A stretch of DNA of 51,690 bases from Clostridiales bacterium (GTDB lineage Bacteria; Bacillota; Clostridia; Peptostreptococcales; Anaerovoracaceae), in NCBI GenBank assembly GCA_028725765.1, contig JAQYRL010000008.1, forward strand, positions 1 through 51,690. Reading direction: 5' to 3'. Shown here piece after piece: positions 35,180 to 44,058 of the stretch (position 1 is its first letter; the number at the start of each line of letters is the position of its first letter). The notes beneath the pieces were generated by a model that was not told where the DNA came from, made no database searches, and worked only from the letters and a program-made list of their open reading frames with translations. Made by a program: the position numbers and the translations under genes.

Positions 35180-36321
35180 GTAAAACCAAAGAGCCCAAGC
35201 CTATTGAGAAATCAGGCGAAAAAACAATAGATGAATATCTGCAGCTAATTATCAATCCAGGTTCTACAAGTACGAAGTTGGCCATATTTAAGGGGACTCA
35301 GAAGTTGGTACAGAATAATCTTGAGCACGATGCGGATGTTTTAAAGCAATTCGACAAAATAGCCGACCAGCTCGAGTACAGGCTTGAAGAGGTGCGTGAA
35401 TTTTTAAAAGAGCAGGGCTATGGGGTTAACGACTTTGATGCAATAGTCGGTAGGGGTGGACTTGTATATGGCATTGGAGGAGAAGGATATGAAGTAGACG
35501 ATGCTCTAGTTGAGGCACTTTCCAATACAGAGCTGTGCTCACAGCATGCATCCAACCTGGGAGGTCTTATCGGGAAGAGGTTAGCTGATGAAGGTGGCTT
35601 CAAAGCTTATATCTATGATGCTGTTATGGGATCATATCTAAGCGATGTAGCTAGGCTTACAGGCTTTCCTGAATTTAAGAGACAGCCAACTTGTCATGTT
35701 TTAAATAGCAGAGCGATGGCGATGAAGTATTGCGAAAACAATGGTATTGAGTATTCTCAGAATAATTTTATAGTTGCACACATAGGCGGTGGCAGTTCAA
35801 TGAGTGCTCATAAGCAGGGTAAGATTATAGATATTGTTGCGGATGATGAGGGACCTATGTCCCCAGAGCGCTCCGGAGGTACACAGCTTCTTTCTCTTAT
35901 GGAATTTTTTGAGAAAAGCGGTATGAGTGTTAAGGATTTCAAGAAGCGCATACGAGGCAAGGGCGGATTACTCGCATATCTTGGAACAACAGATGGAAGA
36001 AAAATTGAGGCATTATATAATGAAGGTGATGAAAAGGCTAAACTGGTTTATGATGCCATGGCATATCAGATTTCCAAATATATAGGTTGGCTTGCTCCTG
36101 TATTGAACGGCGAAGTTAATGCTATAATAATTACAGGAGGTCTTGCACATTCCAAAATACTTACAGATATGGTAATTCCAAGAGTTAGCTTTATTGCACC
36201 AGTAACGGTTATGCCTGGTGAATGTGAGATGGAAGCTTTGGCAGGTGGCGGTTTGAGAATACTGAGTGGAGAGGAAATCGCAAAGCACTATAACAAAGCT
36301 GAGGCGATTAAACGCAAATAG
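35176..36321 (+). CDS. buk: Butyrate kinase family acyl-phosphate kinase
   Basis: Transfers phosphate from an acyl-phosphate to ADP, giving the free acid and ATP. The 381-residue product belongs to the ASKHA acetate/butyrate kinase family: NPGSTSTKLA phosphate motif, VGRGGL, AHIGGGSSMSAH and ITGGLAHS are all present. It carries about 25 extra charged residues before the first beta strand compared with the usual butyrate kinase. It is translationally coupled to the aminotransferase by an ATGA overlap and closes the operon. The substrate may be an aryl-acetyl or branched-chain acyl-phosphate rather than butyryl-phosphate. Confidence 0.92.
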   Translation: MSKTKEPKPIEKSGEKTIDEYLQLIINPGSTSTKLAIFKGTQKLVQNNLEHDADVLKQFDKIADQLEYRLEEVREFLKEQGYGVNDFDAIVGRGGLVYGIGGEGYEVDDALVEALSNTELCSQHASNLGGLIGKRLADEGGFKAYIYDAVMGSYLSDVARLTGFPEFKRQPTCHVLNSRAMAMKYCENNGIEYSQNNFIVAHIGGGSSMSAHKQGKIIDIVADDEGPMSPERSGGTQLLSLMEFFEKSGMSVKDFKKRIRGKGGLLAYLGTTDGRKIEALYNEGDEKAKLVYDAMAYQISKYIGWLAPVLNGEVNAIIITGGLAHSKILTDMVIPRVSFIAPVTVMPGECEMEALAGGGLRILSGEEIAKHYNKAEAIKRK

Positions 36322-36329
36322 TGTTATTC

Positions 36330-36358
36330 TTTACAATTTTGGGTAATAGTAGTATGAT
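36330..36358 (+). promoter_or_regulatory. Promoter of the Nfu-type gene
   Basis: TTTACA (36330-36335), a 17-bp spacer and TATGAT (36353-36358), beginning nine bases after buk. Confidence 0.6.
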
Positions 36359-36408
36359 AATACGGTCTTTGTTTTAGATTGATTTTAAATAAATAGGAGG
36401 ATATAAAC

Positions 36409-36639
36409 ATGGAAATGGAAGCAAAAATTCAGGAAGCTTTAGATAAGATTAGACCATTTCTCCAAAATGATGGAGGAGATGTGGAATTTGTTGAATATAA
36501 GGATAATATAGTGAAGGTTAAACTCCAGGGACACTGTGCAGGTTGCCCAGGTGCAAGGATGACACTTCAGGGTGTTATCGGAAGAATCCTCATGGAGTCT
36601 TATCCTGAAATTAAGGGAGTAGAAGCGGTTGAGTTTTAA
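36409..36639 (+). CDS. NifU C-terminal-domain (Nfu-type) Fe-S cluster protein
   Basis: A small scaffold or carrier for [4Fe-4S] clusters. The 76-residue product is a single Nfu domain with the conserved LQNDGGDVEFV start region and the cluster-binding CAGCPGA motif (CxxC). The ATG at 36409 follows AGGAGG; a second ATG lies two codons later. The operon just upstream encodes an Fe-S-rich IorA, though the visible promoter suggests separate transcription. Confidence 0.94.
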   Translation: MEMEAKIQEALDKIRPFLQNDGGDVEFVEYKDNIVKVKLQGHCAGCPGARMTLQGVIGRILMESYPEIKGVEAVEF

Positions 36640-37210
36640 TCACTCTGTTAGAATCGTTAAAAAAATTGAAGGTCGAAACATATCTGGGCTGAGATTGAGC
36701 AAACTTTCAGCCCGATGTGATTCCCAAAGATGCATTATATACAATAAAGCGGTGACAGATTATGGGGATATAGAAATGCAGCATGAGAAATTTCATTCCC
36801 CAGGTCTTACTATTAGAAAAATCGGCAAGTCCATGGAAATCCTTTCTGAGTCTTGCGGAGATTTTTTTAAGTTTTTGTCGAAGCTGCCATTTCAAGACGA
36901 CAAAGTAATTGATTTTGCAGATGCATATAATGAATTTTTTCTTAATGGACAATTTATTACAAATGATTCTCTTGAATCTGATCAGAATGTCAACAAAACA
37001 TCTGAATTGCAAGGTGTGATTGCTAATGCTTGCCATGTTGAAAAAGAGAAAGATGCAATTATTTTGTATATAAATATTCAGGATGACAATGAAGAAATAC
37101 CTTGTAGTGAGGACGTGATTTTTAGTGTTTTTGAGGACATGGCCAAGAAATATAATCTTGGCATTATTTATGATGGATTTGAGGAAGTTTTAGATGAACA
37201 GAAGATATAA
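36629..37210 (+). CDS. Hypothetical protein, unrecognised
   Basis: A 193-residue soluble protein that I cannot assign. It has a basic N-terminus, two cysteines close together (about residues 30 and 35 in ARCDSQRC), a middle region rich in Phe/Asp, and an acidic C-terminal third with alternating hydrophobic residues (DAIILYINIQDD). No signal peptide, membrane segment or nucleotide motif is visible. The most upstream start is a TTG inside the end of the Nfu gene with GGAG 9-10 bases before; the first internal ATG (36776) is also possible. It overlaps the following transporter gene by 17 bases, so the two are probably coupled. Confidence 0.6.
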   Translation: MSFNHSVRIVKKIEGRNISGLRLSKLSARCDSQRCIIYNKAVTDYGDIEMQHEKFHSPGLTIRKIGKSMEILSESCGDFFKFLSKLPFQDDKVIDFADAYNEFFLNGQFITNDSLESDQNVNKTSELQGVIANACHVEKEKDAIILYINIQDDNEEIPCSEDVIFSVFEDMAKKYNLGIIYDGFEEVLDEQKI

Positions 37211-37733
37211 TAGTAAAACTATTGCAAAAATTGGGCTGATGACAGCGATTTCATGCGTTTTGTTGTTACTGATAAGGATACCGTTTCCGCCGGCTCCTTT
37301 TTTGAAGTATGATCCTGCAGATGTGCCAATTTTTGTTACGGCCTTTGCGTTCGGACCTATTGCTGGCATGGTTGTAACTAGCATTGTCAGTCTTATTCAG
37401 GCCTTTGGATTAGGTGAAGACGGTCTTTACGGTTTCCTCATGCACATGGTAGCCACGGGAACTTTTGTTATTGTAGCATCGATAATTTACTCAAGACATA
37501 AGACTAAGAAAAACGCCATAATCGCTATAGTTATAGGTGTTATCACTATGACGGTGGTTATGTGCTTTGCAAATATGTTTATTACGCCGCTGTTTATGGG
37601 TGTGCCTAGGAAGGCTGTTATGTCAATGATATTGCCGGTCGTGATGCCTTTTAACCTCTTGAAAGGGGGTATAAATGGCCTTTTGACCATGCTTATTTAT
37701 AAGAGAATTTCAAAGTTTTTGCATAAAAATTAG
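37194..37733 (+). CDS. ECF transporter S-component, RibU-like (probable riboflavin)
   Basis: A 179-residue membrane protein with about five to six hydrophobic segments. The FLKYDPADVPIFVTAFAFGP segment near residues 36-55 is the hallmark of the RibU family of riboflavin-binding S-components, with AGMVV and a late PFNLLKGGING segment also typical. It would need a shared EcfA/EcfT module, which is not in the window. No FMN riboswitch is visible upstream; the gene instead overlaps the unknown upstream gene and seems to be read from its transcript. Riboflavin as substrate is inferred from the motif. Confidence 0.82.
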   Translation: MNRRYNSKTIAKIGLMTAISCVLLLLIRIPFPPAPFLKYDPADVPIFVTAFAFGPIAGMVVTSIVSLIQAFGLGEDGLYGFLMHMVATGTFVIVASIIYSRHKTKKNAIIAIVIGVITMTVVMCFANMFITPLFMGVPRKAVMSMILPVVMPFNLLKGGINGLLTMLIYKRISKFLHKN

Positions 37734-37862
37734 ACAAGAGTTAACAAGAGTTAAATCGGCATGGTTGTATATTTGACTAGGACGTGAATATTCGGAATAT
37801 AAATATTTTAAACCCGAGAAAATCATAAATCATAACTTGTATTTTGGTATTATAAAGAGAAT

Positions 37863-38294
37863 ATGAAGGAATTTGAGAAGGTTTTTAAAACAGAATCAGA
37901 GGTCGCCGATTTTGGGCGCGAGATAGGAAGAAACTGTTCCCCAGGAACTGTTTATGCTTTAATAGGAGATCTGGGAACAGGTAAGACTACTTTAACCAAA
38001 TATATTGCGGAGGGACTTGGAGTTGAAGAATCAATTACAAGTCCTACTTTTAATATAGTTAAATCATATTATAGTGGAAGGATACCGCTCCACCATTTTG
38101 ACGTATACAGGCTTGGTAGCTCGGATGAATTCTTTGATATAGGAGGAGAAGAGTATCTAGAAGGCAATGGCGTCTGCGTGATAGAGTGGGCTGATCTAAT
38201 TTCAGATGTGTTACCTGATAGTGCAAAGATAATTGAAATCAGTTGGCCTTCGGATGCAAAAGTTGATGAAAGGATTTACAGATGTTCATTCTAG
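37863..38294 (+). CDS. tsaE: tRNA threonylcarbamoyladenosine biosynthesis ATPase TsaE
   Basis: The ATPase that resets the TsaBD complex during t6A37 modification of ANN-decoding tRNAs. The 143-residue product has the Walker A motif GDLGTGKT at residues 35-42, the SPTFNIV motif and HFDVYRL, all typical. It overlaps the tsaB-rimI gene by 13 bases, and tsaD and an ABC-F gene follow, a common Firmicute arrangement. Confidence 0.96.
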   Translation: MKEFEKVFKTESEVADFGREIGRNCSPGTVYALIGDLGTGKTTLTKYIAEGLGVEESITSPTFNIVKSYYSGRIPLHHFDVYRLGSSDEFFDIGGEEYLEGNGVCVIEWADLISDVLPDSAKIIEISWPSDAKVDERIYRCSF

Positions 38295-39727
38295 CTATAG
38301 AGACAACAGGGAAGATCGGATCAGTTTCACTAATTACCAAAGATGAGAGCAAGCATGACAGCTTTGAGGTAGTTAAAACCGCAAAAACCTTTGAGCCGAT
38401 GTCACATTTGAAAAATCTACCCGGTTTAATTCATGAAGCAATGAATTCCGGAGAAGATTCGAGTTTCATTGGTATGCAAGATATTGATGCAATTGCAGTT
38501 TCAATCGGACCTGGATCTTTCACTGGAACTAGGATCGGCGTTTCTGTTGCTAGAAGCTTAGCTCAAGCTCTTGGCAAGCCTATTATTCCAGTAGGTTCGC
38601 TGGAAATGTGGAAATGGAAACTCAAGCAGCACAAACTTCACAGTAGAGAGGAAGTAGCAGAAGGGCGCAAAATGGCGCTCACAAAATACGTTGTGCCGAT
38701 TTACAATGCAAGAAGAGGACAGGTTTACGGTTCGATATTTCGTTCTGAAAATAATTTCCTCAAAAGCGATGATTCTATCAAGAGTAATGATTCTACTGAA
38801 AATGAAGCGTGTATTGAGGTGCACAGCGGTTCCTGTCTGATGCTTGAAGACTTGCTTCAAAAACTCGAAACGGATATTGAAGAAACTTCACAGGGATTAA
38901 AAAACAAGGGGATGGCGTCTCACAATAATCACCATAGGTTTGAAATTAATTTTTATGGGGACGGATGCAAGGTTTATGAATCGACTTTAGCTGAGTGGAA
39001 ATCGAAGCAACTTGAGAAATGCTTGGATAATATAGAAATTGATATAATTTGGAACAGCAAGGACGAAGAATATTTTGAACCTAATTCCGAGTTAGTTGGA
39101 CTTTTCGCAGCAGAAATTATGCGAACTGAAAATAGGTTAAAAAAATACGACGAGGTTCTACCTGATTACATGAGAATTCCAGAAGCTGAAGCTAAACTTA
39201 AAGCCGGCCTCATTGGAGTCAAGAAGAACGAAAAGAAAAATTATTATGTTAGGACAGCAACACCAGAAGATGCCAATATTATAGCTGAAATGGCAGCAAA
39301 ATATTTGACGCATTCATGGGATGCAGACGAGATACGTAAAGATATGGAGCAAAATCCAAACAGCAGGTATTTTGTTGTAGTTAGAAGTGGTAAAGCTTTT
39401 CCTGGACAAGCTTATAGGGGAGAATCGGAGGTTGTAGGCTATATCTTGTACTGGAATGTGCTTGGTCAAGGTGAAATTCATGATGTTGTAGTGTCTGAGG
39501 ACTTTAGAAGAAGGGGTCTTGGCAGGAAGCTTGTTAACCACATCCTCAGGACAGGCAGACATGAGGGCGTATGTGACTTCACACTCGAGGTGAGAAGCAG
39601 GAACGAAGCTGCAATTAAACTTTATGAGGAATTCGGTTTTCGCAGCGAGGGAATTCGCAAGGGATATTATGACAATGCAGATGATGCTGTCATAATGTGG
39701 CGAAGAACTGAGAAGGCAAATAAATGA
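38282..39727 (+). CDS. tsaB-rimI: TsaB-RimI fusion protein
   Basis: Two usually separate proteins joined in 481 residues. The N-terminal part (about 1-310) is TsaB, the partner of TsaD in t6A synthesis, with ILAIETTGKIGS at the start and SIGPGSFTGTRIGV near residue 75. The C-terminal part (about 320-478) is a GNAT acetyltransferase of RimI type (YYVRTATPEDANIIAEMA start, acetyl-CoA motif RRRGLGRKL, ending GYYDNADDAVIMWR), the family that acetylates ribosomal protein S18. TsaB is also enlarged by a poorly conserved polar insertion of about 60-90 residues around 160-235. It overlaps tsaE and lies 10 bases before tsaD. Confidence 0.93.
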   Translation: MFILAIETTGKIGSVSLITKDESKHDSFEVVKTAKTFEPMSHLKNLPGLIHEAMNSGEDSSFIGMQDIDAIAVSIGPGSFTGTRIGVSVARSLAQALGKPIIPVGSLEMWKWKLKQHKLHSREEVAEGRKMALTKYVVPIYNARRGQVYGSIFRSENNFLKSDDSIKSNDSTENEACIEVHSGSCLMLEDLLQKLETDIEETSQGLKNKGMASHNNHHRFEINFYGDGCKVYESTLAEWKSKQLEKCLDNIEIDIIWNSKDEEYFEPNSELVGLFAAEIMRTENRLKKYDEVLPDYMRIPEAEAKLKAGLIGVKKNEKKNYYVRTATPEDANIIAEMAAKYLTHSWDADEIRKDMEQNPNSRYFVVVRSGKAFPGQAYRGESEVVGYILYWNVLGQGEIHDVVVSEDFRRRGLGRKLVNHILRTGRHEGVCDFTLEVRSRNEAAIKLYEEFGFRSEGIRKGYYDNADDAVIMWRRTEKANK

Positions 39728-39737
39728 GGAAGTTTTG

Positions 39738-40838
39738 ATGATTGATGTTAATAAAAAACAATTTCATGGAAATGAGGCCGACGGAATTGTCCGAGATAGT
39801 TTGAGAGTAAATTCTAAAGATATACCTAGGAAGGATTTCATAACACTGGCTATTGAAAGTAGCTGCGATGAGAGTTCTGCCTCTATTTTGCGTGGAGAAA
39901 GAAATTTACTTTCAAATGTCATTTCATCTCAAATTGCGATTCATAAACAATACGGGGGCGTTGTGCCTGAAATTGCTTCGAGGCATCACCTTGAAAATAT
40001 CAATAAAGTAGTTGAAATGGCAATGGATGAAGCTGGTGTATCTTGGGACGACATTGATCTAATCGGAGTAACGCATGGTCCAGGACTTTCTGGAGCACTT
40101 GTCATCGGCGTATCAGCTGCCAAGGCATATTCAACGGCGCTAAATATACCAATTGTTGCCGTGAATCATATGCATGGTCACATAGCGGCAGCTTATTCAG
40201 CATATCCTGAACTTACACCTCCTTTTATATCTCTTGTAGTATCAGGTGGACATACCAATATCGTTAAGGTGAATGATTATACAGACTTTGAGGTTTTGGG
40301 AGAGACAAGGGATGATGCAATAGGCGAAGCTTATGACAAGGTTGCAAGAGTTTTGGGCCTTGGATATCCAGGTGGACCAAAGATCGACGAACTCGCAAAA
40401 CAGGGCGATGGCAAAGCGGTTGACTTTAAAAGAACATGGCTTGAGAAGGGCTCATATGATTTTAGTTTTAGCGGAATTAAGACCGGTGTTTTGAATTATG
40501 TAAACACCGAAAAGCAGGCGGGACGTACGATAAAGATTGAGGATGTTGCAGCTTCTTTTCAGGAAGCAGTAGTTGAGGTCGTCGTGACTAAGGCTATGGA
40601 AGCCATTGAAAAAGAAAATATGAATAAACTGGTCATGGCAGGTGGTGTTGCAGCAAACTCAAGGCTTACAGAGGTAATGTCAAAGAAATGTGCAGAACAA
40701 AATATTGAGTTTTACAAGCCGCCTATGATAATGTGCACCGACAACGCCGGCATGATAGCAATAGCAGCTTATCACAAATATTTCAATCAAGGTGCGGATT
40801 CCCTCGACTTTGATGTTTTGCCGGGGCTTGAGATATGA
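39738..40838 (+). CDS. tsaD: tRNA threonylcarbamoyltransferase TsaD
   Basis: Catalyses transfer of the threonylcarbamoyl group to A37 of tRNA. The 366-residue product has ESSCDESSAS near its start, the metal-binding HMHGH (H144, H148), SGGHTNIV and a late MAGGVAANSRL. About 30 polar residues precede the first family strand, making it slightly longer than usual. The ATG at 39738 has GAGGA 8 bases before; a TTG three bases upstream is rejected. It overlaps the ABC-F start by ATGA. Confidence 0.96.
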   Translation: MIDVNKKQFHGNEADGIVRDSLRVNSKDIPRKDFITLAIESSCDESSASILRGERNLLSNVISSQIAIHKQYGGVVPEIASRHHLENINKVVEMAMDEAGVSWDDIDLIGVTHGPGLSGALVIGVSAAKAYSTALNIPIVAVNHMHGHIAAAYSAYPELTPPFISLVVSGGHTNIVKVNDYTDFEVLGETRDDAIGEAYDKVARVLGLGYPGGPKIDELAKQGDGKAVDFKRTWLEKGSYDFSFSGIKTGVLNYVNTEKQAGRTIKIEDVAASFQEAVVEVVVTKAMEAIEKENMNKLVMAGGVAANSRLTEVMSKKCAEQNIEFYKPPMIMCTDNAGMIAIAAYHKYFNQGADSLDFDVLPGLEI

Positions 40839-42622
40839 TAACGATTTCAGCTACATCACTTTCGAAATCTTACGGTGTAATTCCCATTATTGAAAATGTA
40901 TCCTTCCATTTAAATGATGGAGAAAAACTGGGCGTTGTGGGCATAAATGGTACAGGGAAGACCACTCTTTTAAATATACTTGTTGGAGACATTGAGCCAG
41001 ATGAAGGTAGCGTTTTCATTTCATCTGATAAAAAAATCGGTTATCTTAGGCAGCGCAATAATTTCTCATCAGGCATATATAAGGACAGATATGACGGCCT
41101 TACAGTTTATGAGGCGATGAAGAGCGTAGAGGGATACGACTATGATAGCGAAGTCACGGGTATGCTGAGCACAATGTCCTTTGATGAATCATATTACGAT
41201 AAACCTGTTGATTTGTTATCTGGAGGAGAGAGATCAAGGCTCGCACTCGGATGCATCCTACTTTCGAAGCCAGATATTTTGTTGCTCGATGAACCTACAA
41301 ATCATCTAGATCTAAATACGATAAATAAGCTTGAGAAATATGTTAAGAATTACAAGGGCACAGTGATAGTTGTCAGCCACGATAGATATTTCCTTGATGT
41401 GACAACTGATAAAACGCTTGAGATTTCAGCAGGCCATGCTCGTCTCTATAGCGGTAATTATAGCTTCTATGCTAATGAGAGGAAGGCAGTCAGGGAGTCT
41501 GAACTGAAGGCATATCAGAAGCAGCAGCGTGAAATATCAAAACAGGAAGATATGATAAGGCGTTTCAAAGAGCGCGGTACTGAAAAACTTGCAAGGCGTG
41601 CGGCCTCTAGGGAGAAGAGGCTTGCTGCGATGGATAGGATTCAAAGACCTGAGGCGCTTGCAGATAAGATGAAGCTGACATTCAAGGAGGAATTTCCATC
41701 GGGTAATGACGTTTTGATTGCTGAAGACATTTCGGTAGGATATGGGAAACCTCTAGTAGAAAATTTATCGTTTTTAATTAGGCGTGGAGAGCGTGTTGCA
41801 TTTTCGGGAGCAAACGGCGTTGGAAAAACAACGCTTTTAAAGGTGCTGACCGATCAGATGTCGATAATTTCAGGACATTTGAAAGTTGGGCATAATGTGA
41901 GCTTTGGATACTATGACCAGGGCCAGTTGCTATTGAACGAACAAAATACTGTAATCGAAGAGGTCCATCAGGACTTCAGACTTTATACTGAAGGTGAAAT
42001 AAGAAATTTACTGGCACGTTTTTTGTTCAGGGGAGACGATGTTTTTCTCAAAGTTTCTTCGCTTTCAGGTGGAGAAAAAGCCAGACTTTCACTTCTCAAA
42101 CTCATGATGGGTGGCGCAAACGTGCTCGTGCTTGACGAACCGACTAACCATCTGGATATAGACTCAAAGGAGGCTTTTGAGGATGCAATTTTAGAGTATC
42201 CGGGGACAGTGATTGTTGTCAGTCATGACAGGTATTTTTTAAAAAAGATACCCCAAAGAATTATTAATCTTGATGAATATAGGCATGTCATAGATACTGA
42301 TGGCACAAAACACAATAATGATGTGAGAATAAACTCCGGTGTCACATCATTGCAGCAAGATGGCGATGAGATGACAGAATCTGCGATTAGAAGGGCAAAG
42401 AGAAAGGAAAGACAAGCAGAAGAAAGACGAAATAGGCGTGAAAAACAGAGACTTGAAGAATTCATAAAACAACATGAAGCTTCTATACACGCAAATGAAA
42501 AAGAGATGTGCAAACCTGATAATCTCAGCGATTTTGAGTTGCTTGCAGAGCTAGCAGCGAAAAATGATAAGTTGAAAAATGAACTCGAAAGAGCATACGA
42601 AAAATGGATAGAATTTGAATGA
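40835..42622 (+). CDS. ABC-F family ATPase (ribosome-associated)
   Basis: A soluble tandem ABC protein without membrane segments, of the ABC-F group that acts on the ribosomal E site. The 595-residue product has two nucleotide-binding domains: Walker A GINGTGKTTLL and GANGVGKTTLL, and signature motifs LSGGERSRLALG and LSGGEKARLSLL. They are joined by a charged linker (about 210-270) and followed by a Lys/Arg/Glu-rich C-terminal coiled coil (about 510-590). Position after tsaD matches YdiF of Bacillus, its likely counterpart. An antibiotic-protection role cannot be excluded, but nothing shows it. Confidence 0.92.
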   Translation: MITISATSLSKSYGVIPIIENVSFHLNDGEKLGVVGINGTGKTTLLNILVGDIEPDEGSVFISSDKKIGYLRQRNNFSSGIYKDRYDGLTVYEAMKSVEGYDYDSEVTGMLSTMSFDESYYDKPVDLLSGGERSRLALGCILLSKPDILLLDEPTNHLDLNTINKLEKYVKNYKGTVIVVSHDRYFLDVTTDKTLEISAGHARLYSGNYSFYANERKAVRESELKAYQKQQREISKQEDMIRRFKERGTEKLARRAASREKRLAAMDRIQRPEALADKMKLTFKEEFPSGNDVLIAEDISVGYGKPLVENLSFLIRRGERVAFSGANGVGKTTLLKVLTDQMSIISGHLKVGHNVSFGYYDQGQLLLNEQNTVIEEVHQDFRLYTEGEIRNLLARFLFRGDDVFLKVSSLSGGEKARLSLLKLMMGGANVLVLDEPTNHLDIDSKEAFEDAILEYPGTVIVVSHDRYFLKKIPQRIINLDEYRHVIDTDGTKHNNDVRINSGVTSLQQDGDEMTESAIRRAKRKERQAEERRNRREKQRLEEFIKQHEASIHANEKEMCKPDNLSDFELLAELAAKNDKLKNELERAYEKWIEFE

Positions 42623-42678
42623 TTTTTGTGTAAAGTAATTTCTGCTGAGATATGAACTTGTTTTTAATTGTTTTGTGC

Positions 42679-42707
42679 TTGCATTGGCATTACACTTGTA
42701 CTATAAT
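42679..42707 (+). promoter_or_regulatory. Promoter of the acyl carrier protein gene
   Basis: TTGCAT (42679-42684), a 17-bp spacer and a perfect TATAAT (42702-42707), with about 175 nt of leader before the gene. I see no defined RNA element in that leader. Confidence 0.6.
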
Positions 42708-42887
42708 GAGTGATATTGATTTACCAAGGGTCATTTTATTTAGAAAGACATCTTATCTAGAAAGATATCTAAATTCTATGATCGATAGGTAAGGACTTGA
42801 ATATAGTTTAAAAATATTTCATTAATTATTAATTCTTTTGTTGAAGCGGAATTTATTATTTTATTCATTTAAAACTTGGAGGTAGAT

Positions 42888-43127
42888 ATGGTTTTTGAAA
42901 AAATCAGAGATATTATCGTTGATCAGCTAAAACTTGAAGAAACAATGGTAACGATGGACACAAATTTAATGAAAGATCTGGAGGCCGATTCACTTGATGC
43001 TGTGGAGATCATTATGGGGATAGAGGAAGAGTTTGATCTTGAAATCCCTGATGAAGAAGCAGAGACTTTCCAGCTGGTTGGAGATCTTGTTAAGTATGTT
43101 GAGGAAAATGCTGAGGATATCGACTAG
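42888..43127 (+). CDS. acpP: Acyl carrier protein
   Basis: Carries growing fatty acyl chains on a phosphopantetheine arm. The 79-residue acidic product has the attachment serine S35 in the EADSLDAVE motif and the helix EEEFDLEIPDEEAE after it. The ATG at 42888 follows GGAGG; an in-frame TTG at 42876 is part of that site. It is alone here, without fab genes, with its own promoter and a strong terminator. Confidence 0.96.
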   Translation: MVFEKIRDIIVDQLKLEETMVTMDTNLMKDLEADSLDAVEIIMGIEEEFDLEIPDEEAETFQLVGDLVKYVEENAEDID

Positions 43128-43176
43128 TTTTTGTTATCAACTGTTTTTACTTTTGGAATCAAATGTTGAATTTATA

Positions 43177-43206
43177 ATACCAAGCTAAAGTTGCTTGGTA
43201 TTTTTC
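43177..43206 (+). terminator. Terminator after acpP
   Basis: A perfect 9-bp stem (43177-43185 with 43193-43201), a 7-base loop and a T-run. Confidence 0.88.
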
Positions 43207-43380
43207 GTTAGAAATGTGTTATAATTATATCAAAGAAGGGTATTATACTATAGCAAAATATAAAAGTATATTAAACAGCGTTAATGCAATATCGACTCAT
43301 TAACAAAAGAGTTATAATCTGTATTTTGTGGAATAGAAATAGTAAACATAAATTTTTATTTGAATTGAAGGGATAGAGAA

Positions 43381-44037
43381 ATGAAGAGAACAACTAAGAT
43401 TTCAAGTGCGGTAATTAAAAGGCTGCCAAGATATCGAAGATATCTATATGAACTCAAACGCAAGGGTGTTGAGAAAATTTCAAGCAAGGAATTCTCTGAG
43501 ATTATAGGCTACACGGCAAGTCAGATAAGGCAAGACTTAAATAATTTCGGAGGATTCGGACAGCAGGGCTATGGCTACAGCGTTGAGGGTCTTTACAATG
43601 AAATTAGCGGAATTCTTGGACTAGACAAAGACTACAAGATGGTCCTTGTTGGCGCAGGAAATCTTGGGACAGCAATTGCAAATTACATAGCATCATACAA
43701 GGGCGGATTTGAAATGTGTGCAGCCTTTGATGTTAAGGAGAATCTTATAGGCAAGAAAATGAATGGATATGAGATTCTTGATAATGAAGATTTGGTTGAC
43801 TATGTCGAAGAAAATAAAATAGATATAGGTATAATCTGTGTAAACAAGGAGAATGCCCAAGCAGTTGCGGACCGACTGACATTTGCAGGTGTAAAAGGTA
43901 TCTGGAATTTTGCACCTTTAGACCTTGAGGTTCCTGAACGCGTAGCAGTAGAAAATGTTCATTTATCCGACAGTTTGCACTCGCTCGCTTATCATATAAA
44001 AGATATTGAAAAAGCTAATTCTAAAAAAACAAAATAA
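43381..44037 (+). CDS. rex: Redox-sensing transcriptional repressor Rex
   Basis: A repressor that leaves DNA when the NADH/NAD+ ratio rises, typically controlling fermentation genes. The 218-residue product has an N-terminal winged helix (about 1-80, with SSAVIKRLPRYRRYL and ASQIRQDLNNFGGFGQQGYGY) and a Rossmann NADH domain with GAGNLG at residues 91-96. A TATAAT at 43313-43318 lies upstream without a good -35; a half-site TTAACAA (43300-43306) beside it resembles half of a Rex operator and might allow autoregulation, weakly supported. The fermentation operon at 30.6 kb is a plausible target. Confidence 0.96.
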   Translation: MKRTTKISSAVIKRLPRYRRYLYELKRKGVEKISSKEFSEIIGYTASQIRQDLNNFGGFGQQGYGYSVEGLYNEISGILGLDKDYKMVLVGAGNLGTAIANYIASYKGGFEMCAAFDVKENLIGKKMNGYEILDNEDLVDYVEENKIDIGIICVNKENAQAVADRLTFAGVKGIWNFAPLDLEVPERVAVENVHLSDSLHSLAYHIKDIEKANSKKTK

Positions 44038-44058
44038 GTCAGTTATAGAAACTGCATA

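Noticed and set aside
42740-42780. Imperfect palindrome with TTTAGA and TCTAAA ends in the acpP leader
   Set aside because: The inner part does not pair consistently and no known element fits.
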